Shown: positions 40,030 to 50,415 of the stretch, piece after piece
Layout: each line of letters starts with the position of its first letter
How positions within the stretch are numbered: position 1 is the stretch's first letter
Origin: Myxococcales bacterium
GTDB lineage: Bacteria; Myxococcota_A; Polyangia; Polyangiales; JADJMO01
Length of the DNA: 64,000 nucleotides
Assembly (NCBI GenBank): GCA_016709545.1
Contig: JADJMO010000005.1
Span: 186,001 to 250,000 of the forward strand
Direction of reading: 5' to 3'
Translations under genes and position numbers: made by a program
Notes under the pieces: model-generated
What the model was told of the DNA's origin: nothing
What the model saw: only the letters and a program-made list of their open reading frames with translations
Databases searched by the model: none

Positions 40030-42549
40030 TCAGTTCAGCGTCGGGGGGACGACGAACAGCACCTCGCGATCGGCGCCGAGACCGAGGGTGCCGCCGGTCG
40101 GCTTGATGGCGAGCACCTTGAGCCAGGCCTTGAACGTCTTCACGTCCGTGCCGGGCACCACGGTGGTGTTCTCCTTGGGCGTCACGTTGAAGCAGTAGAG
40201 CGAACCGGGGTTCACCTGCTTGATCGTGTCGTTGACGCTGTCGGCCGCCTTCACGAGGGCCTTCGGGCCCGTGAAGTTGTCGGCGAGCTGCGTCGACGGG
40301 AAGGTGACGCACGTGCCGAGCGACGGGTCCGTGCCGCCGAGCGGGTCGGGCTCCACCTTCGACATGAAGCTGCCGACGACGTCGACCGTCGCGGCGGCGT
40401 CGTTGTAGGCCTGGACGTAGACGTCGAACCTGATCGAGTTGAGGATCGCGGACACGCCGTCGACGACGCTGGTCGCGAGGCCCGATCCGGCGCTGTTGAA
40501 GCTGAACACCAGGCGGCACTGCCGGACGCCGCCGACGATGGGTCCATCGGCCGCCACGGTCGCACCCGAGACGCCGGTCTGGCAGGTGCCGCCAGCGAAC
40601 GCCGAGGGAGGCGCGTACGAGCCCGTCTTGTCGGCGATGTACGAGAGGAACCCGTAGGGGCAGTAGGTGGTGTGGCACCGGCTGCCGCCGTCGGCCGCGC
40701 CGCCGAGGAACTTGGCGCCGATCGTGTTGAACTGGGTGACCAGGTCGTCGACGTTGAAGGTCGCGAACGAGTAGGTGTCGGTGTACGTCGCGCTGTACGA
40801 CGTCGCCGTCTTGTCGAGGGCGTACTTCCCGTTGTGCCCGTTGATGTCGGTCAGGTTCATGACGATGGGCAAGGCGTCCGAACGGAACCGCATCGCGCCG
40901 AACGTCCCGGCCGGGGGCGCGTCCGCGGCCATGCCACCGCCGGGCCAGGTGAGGGCGGCGCCGGTCAGGGCCTTGTACATCGCGAGCACGTTGCTCTCCG
41001 GCCCGTCGCCACCGTAGTGAGTCACGAGCGAGTTGGCCGCCGTCTGCGAGGTCGCCGTCACCGTCGTGACGTAGCCGCTCGCGCCGCCCGCGAGGTAGAA
41101 CGCCAGGTCGCCCGAGCTCGCGTAGCCGTAGCTGCCGTAGGGCACGTCGTCGTGGCCTGCCACGCCGATGCCGAGGTCGGGGATCTTCGCCTTGAGCGCG
41201 GGGATGATGGTGGTCGACAGGCTGGTACGCAGGCCGGTGATCGTGCCGCCCATCGAGCCGGTCGTGTCGACGATGAAGGCGACGTCACCGCGATTCAGCT
41301 TGGTGCTCAGGGCGAGCTTCGAAGAGGTGGGCGAGGGCTTCGCCGAGCCGTCCTTGGAGTAGGGCTCGATGAAGTAGAACTTGCCCTTCTTGGCGGGCGA
41401 GCAGGTCGCGTCCTTCGCGCAGGGCACGCCCTCGAGCGCGGTCTCCACGAGGTCGCTCACGCCGTCGCCGTCGGTGTCGCCCTTGAGGCGATCGGTCTCG
41501 GTGGCGTCGACGCCGCAGTTCCCGTTCAAGTCCTCCTTGCCATCCGCGAGGAGATCGTTGTCGGAGTCGCGATCGAGGTAGTCGGGGACGCCGTCTCCGT
41601 CGGTGTCGAGCACCGGCTTGTCGAGGTCGGCCGCCGTGAACGAGGCCTTGGCGCGGGCCTCGCAGACGTCGCCGACGCCGTCACCGTCGCTGTCGGTGTC
41701 GCGGAAGCTCGGCTTGCCGTCGCCGTCCGGGTCGGTGATGCCGTCGTCGAGGTCGGCGATGCCGTCGTTGTCCGAGTCGCGGTCGTAGAGATCGGGGATG
41801 CCGTCGCCGTCGGTGTCGATGAGGCCGACGTACTTGCCGGTGTTGTCGGCGAGCTCCACCTTGTCGTCGAGGCCGATGGTCTTGGCGACCTTGCTCGAGT
41901 CGTGGTCGTTGTCGAAGTCGAGGTAGTCGGGCACGCCGTCGCCGTCGAAGTCGTACGGCTCGGTGCACGCAGGCATGCCGAGCGCGGTCAGCACGGTGGG
42001 CGGCGGGCACGCCTCGTTCTTGTCGGGGTAGCCGTTGCCGTCGCTGTCGGTGTCCTGGAAGTTCGGGATGCCGTCGCCGTCGGCGTCGTTGTCGTCGGCG
42101 AACGGCCCGGTGGCGCAACCGGTCGCGCGCCACTCGAGCTTGTCGGGGATGCCGTCGTCGTCGCTGTCCGAGTCGAGGTAGTCGGGAGTGCCGTCCTTGT
42201 CGGTGTCCGTCGGACCGCCGGTCGCGAAGCGTCCCTCGACGCTGTCGGCGATTCCGTCGCAGTCGCTGTCGGAGCCGCAACCGGCGATCGTGCAGCCCGT
42301 CGCGCCGTCGCCGCCGGTGTCGAACGTGGGCAGCGTGTCGTCGCCCGCGTCGAACACGATGGTCTCGTCGCCACCATCGGTCGCGCCGTCACCACCACCA
42401 CCCGTGTCGCTGCCGGTGCCGGTCTCGTCGGTGGACGATTCGCCACCGCCGGTATCGGTGCCGGGCCCGGGTTCTTCTGTCGTGCTGTTCGCCGGCGAAC
42501 AACCGAGCCACATCGCGACACCAAAGGAGAGGAGGAAGCGTCCGCGCAT
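40030..42549 (-). CDS. Thrombospondin type-3 repeat and von Willebrand A domain lipoprotein
   Basis: 839 residues from ATG 42549 (MRGRFLLSFGVAMWLGCSPA), with a lipoprotein signal followed by a Gly/Thr/Asp-rich linker to about residue 75. Residues about 85-390 contain many calcium-binding thrombospondin-3-like motifs (DTDKDGTPDYLDSDSDDDG, DADGDGIPNFQDTDSDG, DTDGDGIPDLYDRDSDNDG). A vWA domain follows with the MIDAS motif VAFIVDTTGSMGG (Asp-x-Ser/Thr-x-Ser pattern satisfied) and PIVMNLTDING. Paired Cys in SRCHTTYCPYG and GTCQTG suggest disulfides. It should be a calcium-stiffened surface adhesin or sensor. It heads the operon with the three smaller lipoprotein genes downstream. Confidence 0.87.
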   Translation of the reverse strand: MRGRFLLSFGVAMWLGCSPANSTTEEPGPGTDTGGGESSTDETGTGSDTGGGGDGATDGGDETIVFDAGDDTLPTFDTGGDGATGCTIAGCGSDSDCDGIADSVEGRFATGGPTDTDKDGTPDYLDSDSDDDGIPDKLEWRATGCATGPFADDNDADGDGIPNFQDTDSDGNGYPDKNEACPPPTVLTALGMPACTEPYDFDGDGVPDYLDFDNDHDSSKVAKTIGLDDKVELADNTGKYVGLIDTDGDGIPDLYDRDSDNDGIADLDDGITDPDGDGKPSFRDTDSDGDGVGDVCEARAKASFTAADLDKPVLDTDGDGVPDYLDRDSDNDLLADGKEDLNGNCGVDATETDRLKGDTDGDGVSDLVETALEGVPCAKDATCSPAKKGKFYFIEPYSKDGSAKPSPTSSKLALSTKLNRGDVAFIVDTTGSMGGTITGLRTSLSTTIIPALKAKIPDLGIGVAGHDDVPYGSYGYASSGDLAFYLAGGASGYVTTVTATSQTAANSLVTHYGGDGPESNVLAMYKALTGAALTWPGGGMAADAPPAGTFGAMRFRSDALPIVMNLTDINGHNGKYALDKTATSYSATYTDTYSFATFNVDDLVTQFNTIGAKFLGGAADGGSRCHTTYCPYGFLSYIADKTGSYAPPSAFAGGTCQTGVSGATVAADGPIVGGVRQCRLVFSFNSAGSGLATSVVDGVSAILNSIRFDVYVQAYNDAAATVDVVGSFMSKVEPDPLGGTDPSLGTCVTFPSTQLADNFTGPKALVKAADSVNDTIKQVNPGSLYCFNVTPKENTTVVPGTDVKTFKAWLKVLAIKPTGGTLGLGADREVLFVVPPTLN

Positions 42550-42635
42550 CCTCGAAGTATCGCCCAAGGACGGATGCTTTGGCGCACTCTCGCGAATTTT
42601 CGTGGGAGATGCGCCGCGCACGTACGTCGTGGTGG

Positions 42636-43859
<1,224 letters not shown>

Positions 43860-43976
43860 CGCGGCCACAAGCTACGAGGTGGCGGTTACGACGCGGTTAC
43901 GGCGCATCGCGTCGTGTCCTGGTCTTGTCGCGAGAAACCTCCTCAAGGCCTGGAGAGGCGGTCCGTTGATCCTGGC

Positions 43977-44876
43977 ATGCGGACACACCTCTTCGTGCCG
44001 CTCGCCCTCTTCCTCGCCGCGTGCACGGGCACCGTCGACCCTCCGGACGAGCAGGCCAACATCGTGATCGAAGGGCAAGTCGTCCCGACCGACGTCGGAC
44101 TCGCTTGCGCGGGCGAATCCTCGGACGCCCAGGCCGCGCGCGTGGCCATCGCCACCGTACGCGCCTACGTGGGTCTCCCACCGCTCTCCTGCGATCCACA
44201 GGCGGCCGCTGCCGCCCAGGCCCACTGCAACTACGTGGACCTCAACCGGGTCTTCTCGCACACCGAGGTGAAAGGGAACGCCGGCTTCACCGGTGTGACG
44301 GTCACCGAGCGCCTCGCGGCGGCGAAGTTCACCCTCGCTCCGAGCGGCGAGGTGATGGCCACGCTCGTCGGCAGCGCCGCCGTCATGGACTGGCGCGGGT
44401 TCATGAACAGCGTCTACCACCGACCGTTCTTCCTGCGCGCGGAGAGCACCGTGTTCGGCTACGGCGGCACCGCGGGCTGCGCCACGTTCGACTTCGGCAA
44501 GCCGAAGAAGAGCGTGCCGAGCGCCGTCTCGGTCGTGTGGCCACCCGACGGCGCCACCAACGTCCCTCGCGCCTTCCGCGCCGATCACGAGACGCCGAAC
44601 CCGGTGCCGGGGTCGACCGAGGTCGGCTCGCCGATCTCGTGGGTCGGCAACGCCTCGCTCACCAAGCTCGACGTCAAGGTGTACGGCCCGCTCGGACAGA
44701 TCCCCATCGTCGTCCTCACCAAGGACAACGACCCTGCGAAGCTCGTCCGCGCCGGCGAGGTCCACGTGATCCCCAAGGCGGCCCTGGCGCCCCGCACCCA
44801 GTACTCGGTGACGTTCCGCGCGACGGCCGACGACAAGGCTCTCCTCTATCGCACCACTTTCACCACCGGCGACTGA
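43977..44876 (+). CDS. CAP (SCP/PR1) domain lipoprotein
   Basis: 299 residues from ATG 43977 (MRTHLFVPLALFLAACTGTV, lipobox LAAC). The CAP domain spans about residues 45-180: ARVAIATVRAYVGLPPLSCD, AAQAHCNYVDLNRVFSHTEV with the conserved His, and VMDWRGFMNSVYHRPFFLRA with the second His/Glu region. A C-terminal Ig-like domain (VSVVWPPDGATNVPRAFRAD, PRTQYSVTFRATADD) follows, a common companion in secreted bacterial CAP proteins. Such proteins bind lipids or act as peptidases or toxins in other settings; no bacterial function is certain. It is divergent from amt and followed by the lipase gene 50 bp on. Confidence 0.88.
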   Translation: MRTHLFVPLALFLAACTGTVDPPDEQANIVIEGQVVPTDVGLACAGESSDAQAARVAIATVRAYVGLPPLSCDPQAAAAAQAHCNYVDLNRVFSHTEVKGNAGFTGVTVTERLAAAKFTLAPSGEVMATLVGSAAVMDWRGFMNSVYHRPFFLRAESTVFGYGGTAGCATFDFGKPKKSVPSAVSVVWPPDGATNVPRAFRADHETPNPVPGSTEVGSPISWVGNASLTKLDVKVYGPLGQIPIVVLTKDNDPAKLVRAGEVHVIPKAALAPRTQYSVTFRATADDKALLYRTTFTTGD

Positions 44877-44926
44877 GGACGAAGTTGCTTTGACAGGGCC
44901 GCGAATGGCGGGACGATGAGAGGCCC

Positions 44927-46006
44927 ATGCGCCGCTCGCTGCTCGCTGCCTCTTTCGCCCTCGCCGTGGGCTGCAGCGGCACCAGCGGCGCCGAGGACGA
45001 CGGCAAGGTCTTCCGGGCCGACACCGACCCCGACGTGCAGGACAGCGCGACCCCGACCGACGCGGCGGTCGACAGCGCGCTCGACGGGGGTGCGTCCGAC
45101 GCTGGCTCGGACACGACCAAGCCGCTCGGCCCGCCCTACCCGATCGTCCTCGCGCACGGGTTCTTCGGCTTCGAGGACTTCGCCGGCATCGGCTTCATCA
45201 CCTACTTCTACGGCGTCAAGGACGACCTCGCGAAGCGCGGAGAGGCGCAGGTGTTCACGCCCGCCGTCGATCCGTTCAACGACTCGACCACGCGCGGCCT
45301 CGAGCTCCTCGCGCGGGTGAAGGAGATCCTCGTCAAGACGGGCGCGGCCAAGGTCAACCTGATCGGACACTCGCAGGGGGGGCTCGACGCGCGGGTGGTC
45401 GCGCACGAACGCCCCGACCTCGTCGCGTCCGTCGTCACCATCGGCACGCCCCACGGTGGCGCCCCCATCGCCGACATCGCGGCCAAGCTCGTGACCGACG
45501 ATCGCTTCAAGGACGTCGTCGACGCGCTCGCCAAGCTGGTCGGCGGCGCGCTCTGGAGCGCGGCGGGCGAGAAGACCTCCCTCATCCGCGGGTTCCTGCA
45601 GTTCACCAAGCCCGCGGTCGCGGACTTCGCCTCGGCCTACCCCGACATGCCCGGCGTCTCGTACTACTCGATCGCCGGTCGCACCGCGTTGAGCGATGGC
45701 GGGTCCGCGTGCGTCACCGCGGACGCCCCCGCCTTCGTCACCAAGTGGAAGGCCACGCTCGACACCACCGATCCGCTGCTGAAGATCCCCGAGTCCGTCA
45801 CCGCGAACGGGCTCGCCAACGTTCCGAACGACGGCCTCGTGCGCGTGGTCGACGCCAAGCACGGCACGTTCCTCGGCTGCGTGCCCGCCGACCACCTCGA
45901 CGAGATGGGCCACCTGCTCGGCGACGCCCCGGGGGTCGGCAGCAAGTGGGACCATCTGCAGTTCTACGCCGACGTGGTCGGCCACCTGCGCAGCAAGGGC
46001 CTCTAG
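44927..46006 (+). CDS. Secreted triacylglycerol lipase-like alpha/beta hydrolase lipoprotein
   Basis: 359 residues. The lipoprotein signal is MRRSLLAASFALAVGCSG, followed by an acidic linker. The hydrolase core starts at PIVLAHGFFGFEDFAG (oxyanion hole HGFFG). The nucleophile elbow is LIGHSQGGLDARVVAHERPD, followed by SVVTIGTPHGGAPIAD. These motifs are those of Burkholderia/Pseudomonas-type (family I) lipases. The likely acid is in NVPNDGLVRVVDAKHG and the catalytic His in ADHLDEMGHLLG. No dedicated lipase foldase (lif) gene follows, which family I.2 lipases need. It may be a foldase-independent member. Its stop overlaps the convergent gpsA gene by 4 bp. Confidence 0.9.
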   Translation: MRRSLLAASFALAVGCSGTSGAEDDGKVFRADTDPDVQDSATPTDAAVDSALDGGASDAGSDTTKPLGPPYPIVLAHGFFGFEDFAGIGFITYFYGVKDDLAKRGEAQVFTPAVDPFNDSTTRGLELLARVKEILVKTGAAKVNLIGHSQGGLDARVVAHERPDLVASVVTIGTPHGGAPIADIAAKLVTDDRFKDVVDALAKLVGGALWSAAGEKTSLIRGFLQFTKPAVADFASAYPDMPGVSYYSIAGRTALSDGGSACVTADAPAFVTKWKATLDTTDPLLKIPESVTANGLANVPNDGLVRVVDAKHGTFLGCVPADHLDEMGHLLGDAPGVGSKWDHLQFYADVVGHLRSKGL

Positions 46007-46971
46007 GCGCCGCCGGTCATCGGCGCGGTCATCAGCGTGCTGATGATCTCGGGGGCGTTCTTCTGGGCGAAGAGTCCGTGCGCGACCGCGTCGAGGATCG
46101 GCGCCACGACGCCGTGCCGCGCGGCGAAGTCGGCCACCCGCGGCGCGAGCGACAGCGCCTCGATGCGCTCGCCGAGGGCCGCGATCGCGCTCGTCGGCTC
46201 CTCGCCGCGCGCGAGCGCGAGGCCGAGGCGGACCTCGGGCCGATCCTCCTCGCCGATGGCCGCGAGCAGATCGCCGAAGCCGCCGAGGCCGGTGAACGTT
46301 CGCTCCTCCGCGCCGGCGGCGACCGCGATGCGCGCCGCCTCGTGCACGCCGCGGATGGCGAAGGCCGAGACGAGGCCCGCGCCCACACCGGCTCCGCGCG
46401 CGAACCCGATCGCGACCGCGAGGATGCCGGTGAGCGCCGACGCCCACTCGAGCCCCACGAGGTCGGGCGTGGTGTAGATGCGCATGAAGCTGCCGGCGAA
46501 GGCGGAACGCACCGCCGCGAGCACCTCGGTGTAGTGCGAGGCGACCACCATCACGCACGGCTCTCCCCGCGAGAGCTCGCCCGTGAGCACGGGCCCGCCG
46601 AGCGCGCCGAACCGGCGCACCGGGGTCTCCTCGCGCAGGACGGTCGAGAGGGTGACGAGGTCTTCTCCCTCGAAGGACGGCGTTCGCGACGGCACGGCGG
46701 CGAGGCCGCGGACCCCGTGGACCAGCAAATGGTGTCCGTCGAGGTGCGCGCCGAGGGCCCGGCCGACCTCGCGCACGTGCGCGCTCGGCACGGTGAGCAG
46801 CACGAGCCGCGCGTGCTTGGCGGCCTCGGCCAGGGAGCGCGTGCGGCGCACCCCCGGGATGGGCTCGCCCTCGCGGCGCGTGTGCAGGAGCACGTCCGCG
46901 CCACCGCGCGCCGCCGCCGTCGCCAGCGCGATCCCCCACGCGCCACCCCCCACGACCGACACGGGGTTCAT
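46003..46971 (-). CDS. gpsA: Glycerol-3-phosphate dehydrogenase [NAD(P)+]
   Basis: 322 residues from ATG 46971, which overlaps the acyltransferase stop by 4 bp. The N-terminal Rossmann motif is VSVVGGGAWGIALATAAARG. Further family features are VLLTVPSAHVREVGRALG, LGGPVLTGELSRGEPCVMVV, DLVGLEWASALTGILAVAIG with a modified form of the KN active-site segment, and TFTGLGGFGDLLAAIGEEDR. The usual catalytic Lys in the LKN-type motif appears replaced by Glu-Trp (LEWAS). The usual NVxA region is also changed. It could therefore be a divergent GpsA with altered activity. Coupling to an acyltransferase supports a role in phospholipid precursor supply. Confidence 0.82.
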   Translation of the reverse strand: MNPVSVVGGGAWGIALATAAARGGADVLLHTRREGEPIPGVRRTRSLAEAAKHARLVLLTVPSAHVREVGRALGAHLDGHHLLVHGVRGLAAVPSRTPSFEGEDLVTLSTVLREETPVRRFGALGGPVLTGELSRGEPCVMVVASHYTEVLAAVRSAFAGSFMRIYTTPDLVGLEWASALTGILAVAIGFARGAGVGAGLVSAFAIRGVHEAARIAVAAGAEERTFTGLGGFGDLLAAIGEEDRPEVRLGLALARGEEPTSAIAALGERIEALSLAPRVADFAARHGVVAPILDAVAHGLFAQKNAPEIISTLMTAPMTGGA

Positions 46972-48530
46972 CGCACGCCTCCGATCCAGCCGACGCCGTG
47001 GTTGGCGAGGCGATTCTGGTAGTAGAGCAGCACCTTCGGATCGAGCAGCGCGACGCCCTCGCCCTGCGTGTGCAGCACGGGGCTCGCGTGGTAGCCGTTG
47101 AGCGCGCGCTCGGCCTCGCCGAGCAGCTCGGAGGCCGTGGCGCCGCGCACCGCCGTGGACAGCTGGATCGCCCCGCGGCGATCGAGATCGGCGAGGCGCG
47201 CCTGCACGCCCTCGATCTCGGTGAGCATGTCGGCGCGAGGGACGATCGTCTCGTCGGCGCGGCGCACGAGGGCGAACAGGTCCTTGCCACCGTGCGCGGC
47301 CCGGAGCCGCGCGAACGCCGCGGTCGCCACCACGTGGGTGGTCATCGCCACGGTGTCGCAGAGGTACTGCTCCATCGCGACCTCGCCGAGCTCGCGGGTG
47401 TACTGGCCGTCGCGGTTGCCGTCCTGGCGCACCTGGCCATCGTCGCCCACGACGTACGAGCGCGGATCGACCTGCCGCCCCTGGCGATCGTAGGACTCGC
47501 CGCGGTCGTCGACGACGTTGCCGAACGGATCGACCGGCTCGCCGAAGCGCACCGCGCAGCTGCCCTCCATGTGGGCGAGCTGGTTGACGAGCTGGGTGAT
47601 GCGACCGAGGCGCGTCGACTCGTCGTCCTCGATGATGTAGCGCGCCTTGCCGGCGTCCTTGAGGTGGTCGTCGATGAGGGTCTCGGCCTCGAGCGTCAGC
47701 ATGTAGTTGATCGTCGCCGGGACGAAGAACACCCGCTGCCCGGTCCGGATGAAGGCCTCGAGGCCGGTGCCGGCGAGGCCGAGCTTGAGCTTGCGCTCGA
47801 CGCCGCCGCTGCGCGAGCGGGTGCCTCCCGGGAAGAACAGCGAGTGGAACCCGCGCTCGATGAGGATGCAGGAGTACGCCTTGAGCACCAGCTTGTAGAG
47901 CTCGTGGCGGAGGCGCCGGTCGACGCGGTAGGCGCCGAGGTTGCGCATGAAGAACGAGAGCACCGGGTTGGTGAACAGGTTCTTGCCGGCGCCGTAGGTG
48001 ACCGGCGGCAGGCGCGCGCTCTCGAGCGCGTACGCGAACACCGGCGAGTCGAGGTTCGAGAGGTGGGTCGGCACGTAGACGACGGTGCCGCGCTCGGCGA
48101 GCCGCTGGATCCGGTCGATCGGCCCGCTCGTGCGGATGCGCTCGGCGAGCGCGTTGCCGCGCAGGACGTCCCCGAGGCCGCGCTCCTTGAGCACCTGCGG
48201 CCGCAGGAGGATCGAGAGCCCGACCGGGAGCACCCGGCTCGCGAAGGCGTACACGCGCGGGTCGAAGTTGCCGTCGACGTCGTGGGCGTGCTCGTCGGCG
48301 AGCTCGCGCAGGCGCTGTCGCGCCGCGTGGTGGTCGAGCCCACCGAGGCTCCGCGCGAGCTTGCGCCAGCGCGAGGAATCCTTGCCCGCCGCGTCGAGGC
48401 GCCGGAGCTCGTGGTAGGCCGCGTCGTTCAGCAGGAGCACCGGGTCGCGCGCCTCCGCGACCACGCGCTCCACGACGGTCTGGACGAGATCGTCCCGCTG
48501 CTGGTTGAACCGGAAGATGGGTGCCGTCAC
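46968..48530 (-). CDS. PlsB-like glycerol-3-phosphate/lyso-lipid acyltransferase
   Basis: 520 residues from GTG 48530 (VTAPIFRFNQQRDDLVQTVV); the longer open frame upstream is a shadow of the SDR gene. The acyltransferase HX4D motif is PTHLSNLDSPVFAYAL. It is followed by YGAGKNLFTNPVLSFFMRNL, AYRVDRRLRHELYKLVLKAY and the phosphate-binding FFPGGTRSRSGGVERKLKLG (PGGTRSR in place of the usual EGGRSR), then FVPATINYM. The C-terminal 200 residues are helical and PlsB-like. It probably acylates glycerol-3-phosphate or a lysolipid at the inner membrane. It is the first gene of a two-gene operon with gpsA, which makes the substrate. Confidence 0.88.
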   Translation of the reverse strand: MTAPIFRFNQQRDDLVQTVVERVVAEARDPVLLLNDAAYHELRRLDAAGKDSSRWRKLARSLGGLDHHAARQRLRELADEHAHDVDGNFDPRVYAFASRVLPVGLSILLRPQVLKERGLGDVLRGNALAERIRTSGPIDRIQRLAERGTVVYVPTHLSNLDSPVFAYALESARLPPVTYGAGKNLFTNPVLSFFMRNLGAYRVDRRLRHELYKLVLKAYSCILIERGFHSLFFPGGTRSRSGGVERKLKLGLAGTGLEAFIRTGQRVFFVPATINYMLTLEAETLIDDHLKDAGKARYIIEDDESTRLGRITQLVNQLAHMEGSCAVRFGEPVDPFGNVVDDRGESYDRQGRQVDPRSYVVGDDGQVRQDGNRDGQYTRELGEVAMEQYLCDTVAMTTHVVATAAFARLRAAHGGKDLFALVRRADETIVPRADMLTEIEGVQARLADLDRRGAIQLSTAVRGATASELLGEAERALNGYHASPVLHTQGEGVALLDPKVLLYYQNRLANHGVGWIGGVR

Positions 48531-48585
48531 GCGGCGCGAGCATACCCTGCTTGCCGCGCGCGCGGGCCCTGACGAGAGTCCCCCG

Positions 48586-49443
48586 ATGGAGCTTTCCGGC
48601 AAGGTTGCCTTGATCACGGGGGCCTCCCGCGGCATCGGCCGGGCCCTCGCCCTGCGCCTCGCCTCGCGGGGGATGAAGGTGGTGGTCGCGGCCAAGACAA
48701 TGGACCCGGACCCGCGGCTGCCAGGCACCCTCCGCGAGACCGTGGAGGCCATCGAGGCGGCCGGGGGCGAGGCGCTCGCGGTGCGGACCGACGTGCGGAT
48801 CGGCTCCGCGCTCGAGGCCCTGGTCCGGGCGGCCGAGGAGTGCTTCGGCGGGGTGGACGTGCTCGTGAACAACGCGGGCGCGCTCTACTGGCACCCGATC
48901 GCCGAGACGCCCGCCACCCGGTTCGATCTGGTCATGCAGGTGAACGCGCGCGCCGCGTTCCTGCTGTCGCGGGCGTGCATCCCGCACTTCGTCCGGCGCG
49001 GCGGGGGCGTGGTGATCAACATGTCGCCGCCCATCGTGCCGGCGGCGGCGGCCGGCCACACTGCCTACATGATCTCGAAGTTCGGCATGACGCTGGTGAC
49101 CGCGGGCCTCGCGGCCGAGCACGCCGCCGAGGGCGTCCGGGCGTACTCGCTGTGGCCGGTGACGCTGATCGAGAGCCAGGCCACGATCGGCCACGCCCTC
49201 GGCACGCCGGAGATGTGGCGCAAGGCGGACATCGTGGTCGACGCGGCAGAGGCGCTGATCGACGGGCGCGCGGCGGTCGAGAGCGGGAGCGCCTCGTACG
49301 ACGAGGACGTGCTGCGCTCGGTCGGGGTGGAGGACTTCGCGCGCTACGCCTGCGTGCCCGGCGCGAGTCCGCCGGCGTTCCGGCTGGAGTCGATCACGGA
49401 GCCGGCGATGGTCGCCCGCGCGGGTCGGCTGTCGCATCGCTGA
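48586..49443 (+). CDS. Short-chain dehydrogenase/reductase, HSDL2-like
   Basis: 285 residues from ATG 48586. The cofactor motif TGASRGIGRALALRL lies at the N-terminus, followed by VVVAAKTMDPDPRLPGTL, typical of the HSDL2-type branch. NNAG is in VDVLVNNAGALYW, catalytic Ser in GGVVINMSPP and the Tyr-x-x-x-Lys in HTAYMISKFGM. All active-site residues are present. The substrate is probably a fatty-acid or steroid-like carbonyl, but that is family-level inference. It is divergent from the acyltransferase (55 bp between starts), so both may serve lipid metabolism. Confidence 0.92.
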   Translation: MELSGKVALITGASRGIGRALALRLASRGMKVVVAAKTMDPDPRLPGTLRETVEAIEAAGGEALAVRTDVRIGSALEALVRAAEECFGGVDVLVNNAGALYWHPIAETPATRFDLVMQVNARAAFLLSRACIPHFVRRGGGVVINMSPPIVPAAAAGHTAYMISKFGMTLVTAGLAAEHAAEGVRAYSLWPVTLIESQATIGHALGTPEMWRKADIVVDAAEALIDGRAAVESGSASYDEDVLRSVGVEDFARYACVPGASPPAFRLESITEPAMVARAGRLSHR

Positions 49444-49449
49444 GCCTCG

Positions 49450-49708
49450 TCAGGATTGGTCCTTTGCGTATTTTTGTAGTGCCTCGTCGAGGACCCGCAC
49501 CGTCCGGCGGTGCTTGGCCAGCGCGGTCGGGATGGTCCCCTCTGCCGCGGGCGTCCAGCGATCGTCGCGGCGTTCGAGGTCGCGAAGGCAATGGATGGTG
49601 AACTCGGCTTCGCCGAAGTTGACGCTCCGCTTACGCGCTGCAGGCTTGGCCTTCGCAGCCTTCTTGGGCGCTCTTCTCGGCGGGCTTCTTGCTCTCCTTC
49701 GTGGTCAT
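49450..49708 (-). CDS. Small Lys/Ala-rich hypothetical protein (frameshift)
   Basis: From ATG 49708, with GAAAGGA a few bases upstream, the frame reads MTTKESKKPAEKS. It slips near 49667 to KKAAKAKPAARKRSVNFGEA and continues EFTIHCLRDLERRDDRW to LQKYAKDQS and a stop at 49450. The repaired protein is about 86 residues: a basic, histone-tail-like N-terminus and a helical, charged C-terminus. It was not visible as one open frame. No family is recognised. It sits at the left edge of the lower-GC island, at the end of a run of minus-strand genes. Confidence 0.55.
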
Positions 49709-50366
49709 CGTGGGTCCTTTCGTTTCGAAGCCGAGCGCGCGCGCTTCACGCAGCACCTCTTTGGCATCGCGCGCGGGATTCAATCGGTGAACCGTCGCCG
49801 CATCGACCGCTGCGCCGCGCAGGAGTCGAACCACGGGTCCCCGCGGCAGAACTCGATCGTGATAGGATCGGGCGAAGTCGAGGTAGCGGTCCGCTGCGCC
49901 GACGAAGGGGGCGAGCAGCGCCTCGGATCCATCCGGATCGGCCCCGTTGGGAAGACGCTGACGACCGCGCTGCCACCCGGATGCGGTCGCCGGGTCGTAC
50001 CAGATCACGAACGCGACCTCATCGGGCTCGATGCTGGTGGCGTCGGCATGGCGGAGCAGCGATGCGGGCATTCCGTCGACGAGACCCGGCCAGCGGCGGG
50101 GCTTGCGGTGAAGGAAGGGATTCATCGGTGAATCGCGGTGGAAGCCGCGCAGCACCGCCGCGCCGCTCGGCAGGAAAAGGCTGTAGACGACGTTCCCTTC
50201 GTTCTCTCCCGAGCGAGCCTTGCCGACCGCCCGCGTCGAACGAGAAGACGCGCCGGTCCCACTGCGGCTCCAGGATCGCATCGAGCAGCGAAAGTCCTCG
50301 CCAGATGCTCTCGAGCTCCGGCGGCGCTGGCAGTGCGGCGAGATTCCGCGTCGACGGCCCGGGCAT
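49709..50366 (-). CDS. Hypothetical protein (frameshift)
   Basis: From ATG 50366 the frame reads MPGPSTRNLAALPAPPELES, then ILEPQWDRRVFSFDAG. It slips near 50235 and continues as VGKARSGENEGNVVYSLFLP, AAVLRGFHRDSPMNPF, DEVAFVIWYDPATASGWQRG and VHRLNPARDAKEVLREARAL. There are about 220 residues in all, mixed alpha/beta, without signal or membrane segments. No named family is recognised. Similar lone cytosolic proteins are common around RHS and T6SS effector loci, but I cannot show that it is an immunity protein. Confidence 0.55.
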
Positions 50367-50415
50367 CTACCTCCGTTGCCACTGGTCAGCGCGTGAAGCT
50401 ACTCCTTCTTCGCTT

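Noticed and set aside
41400..42300. Repeated GTCGTCG/CCGTCGCCGTC tracts as a DNA-level repeat array
   Set aside because: They reflect codons of thrombospondin-3 DxDxDG motifs and vary in spacing.
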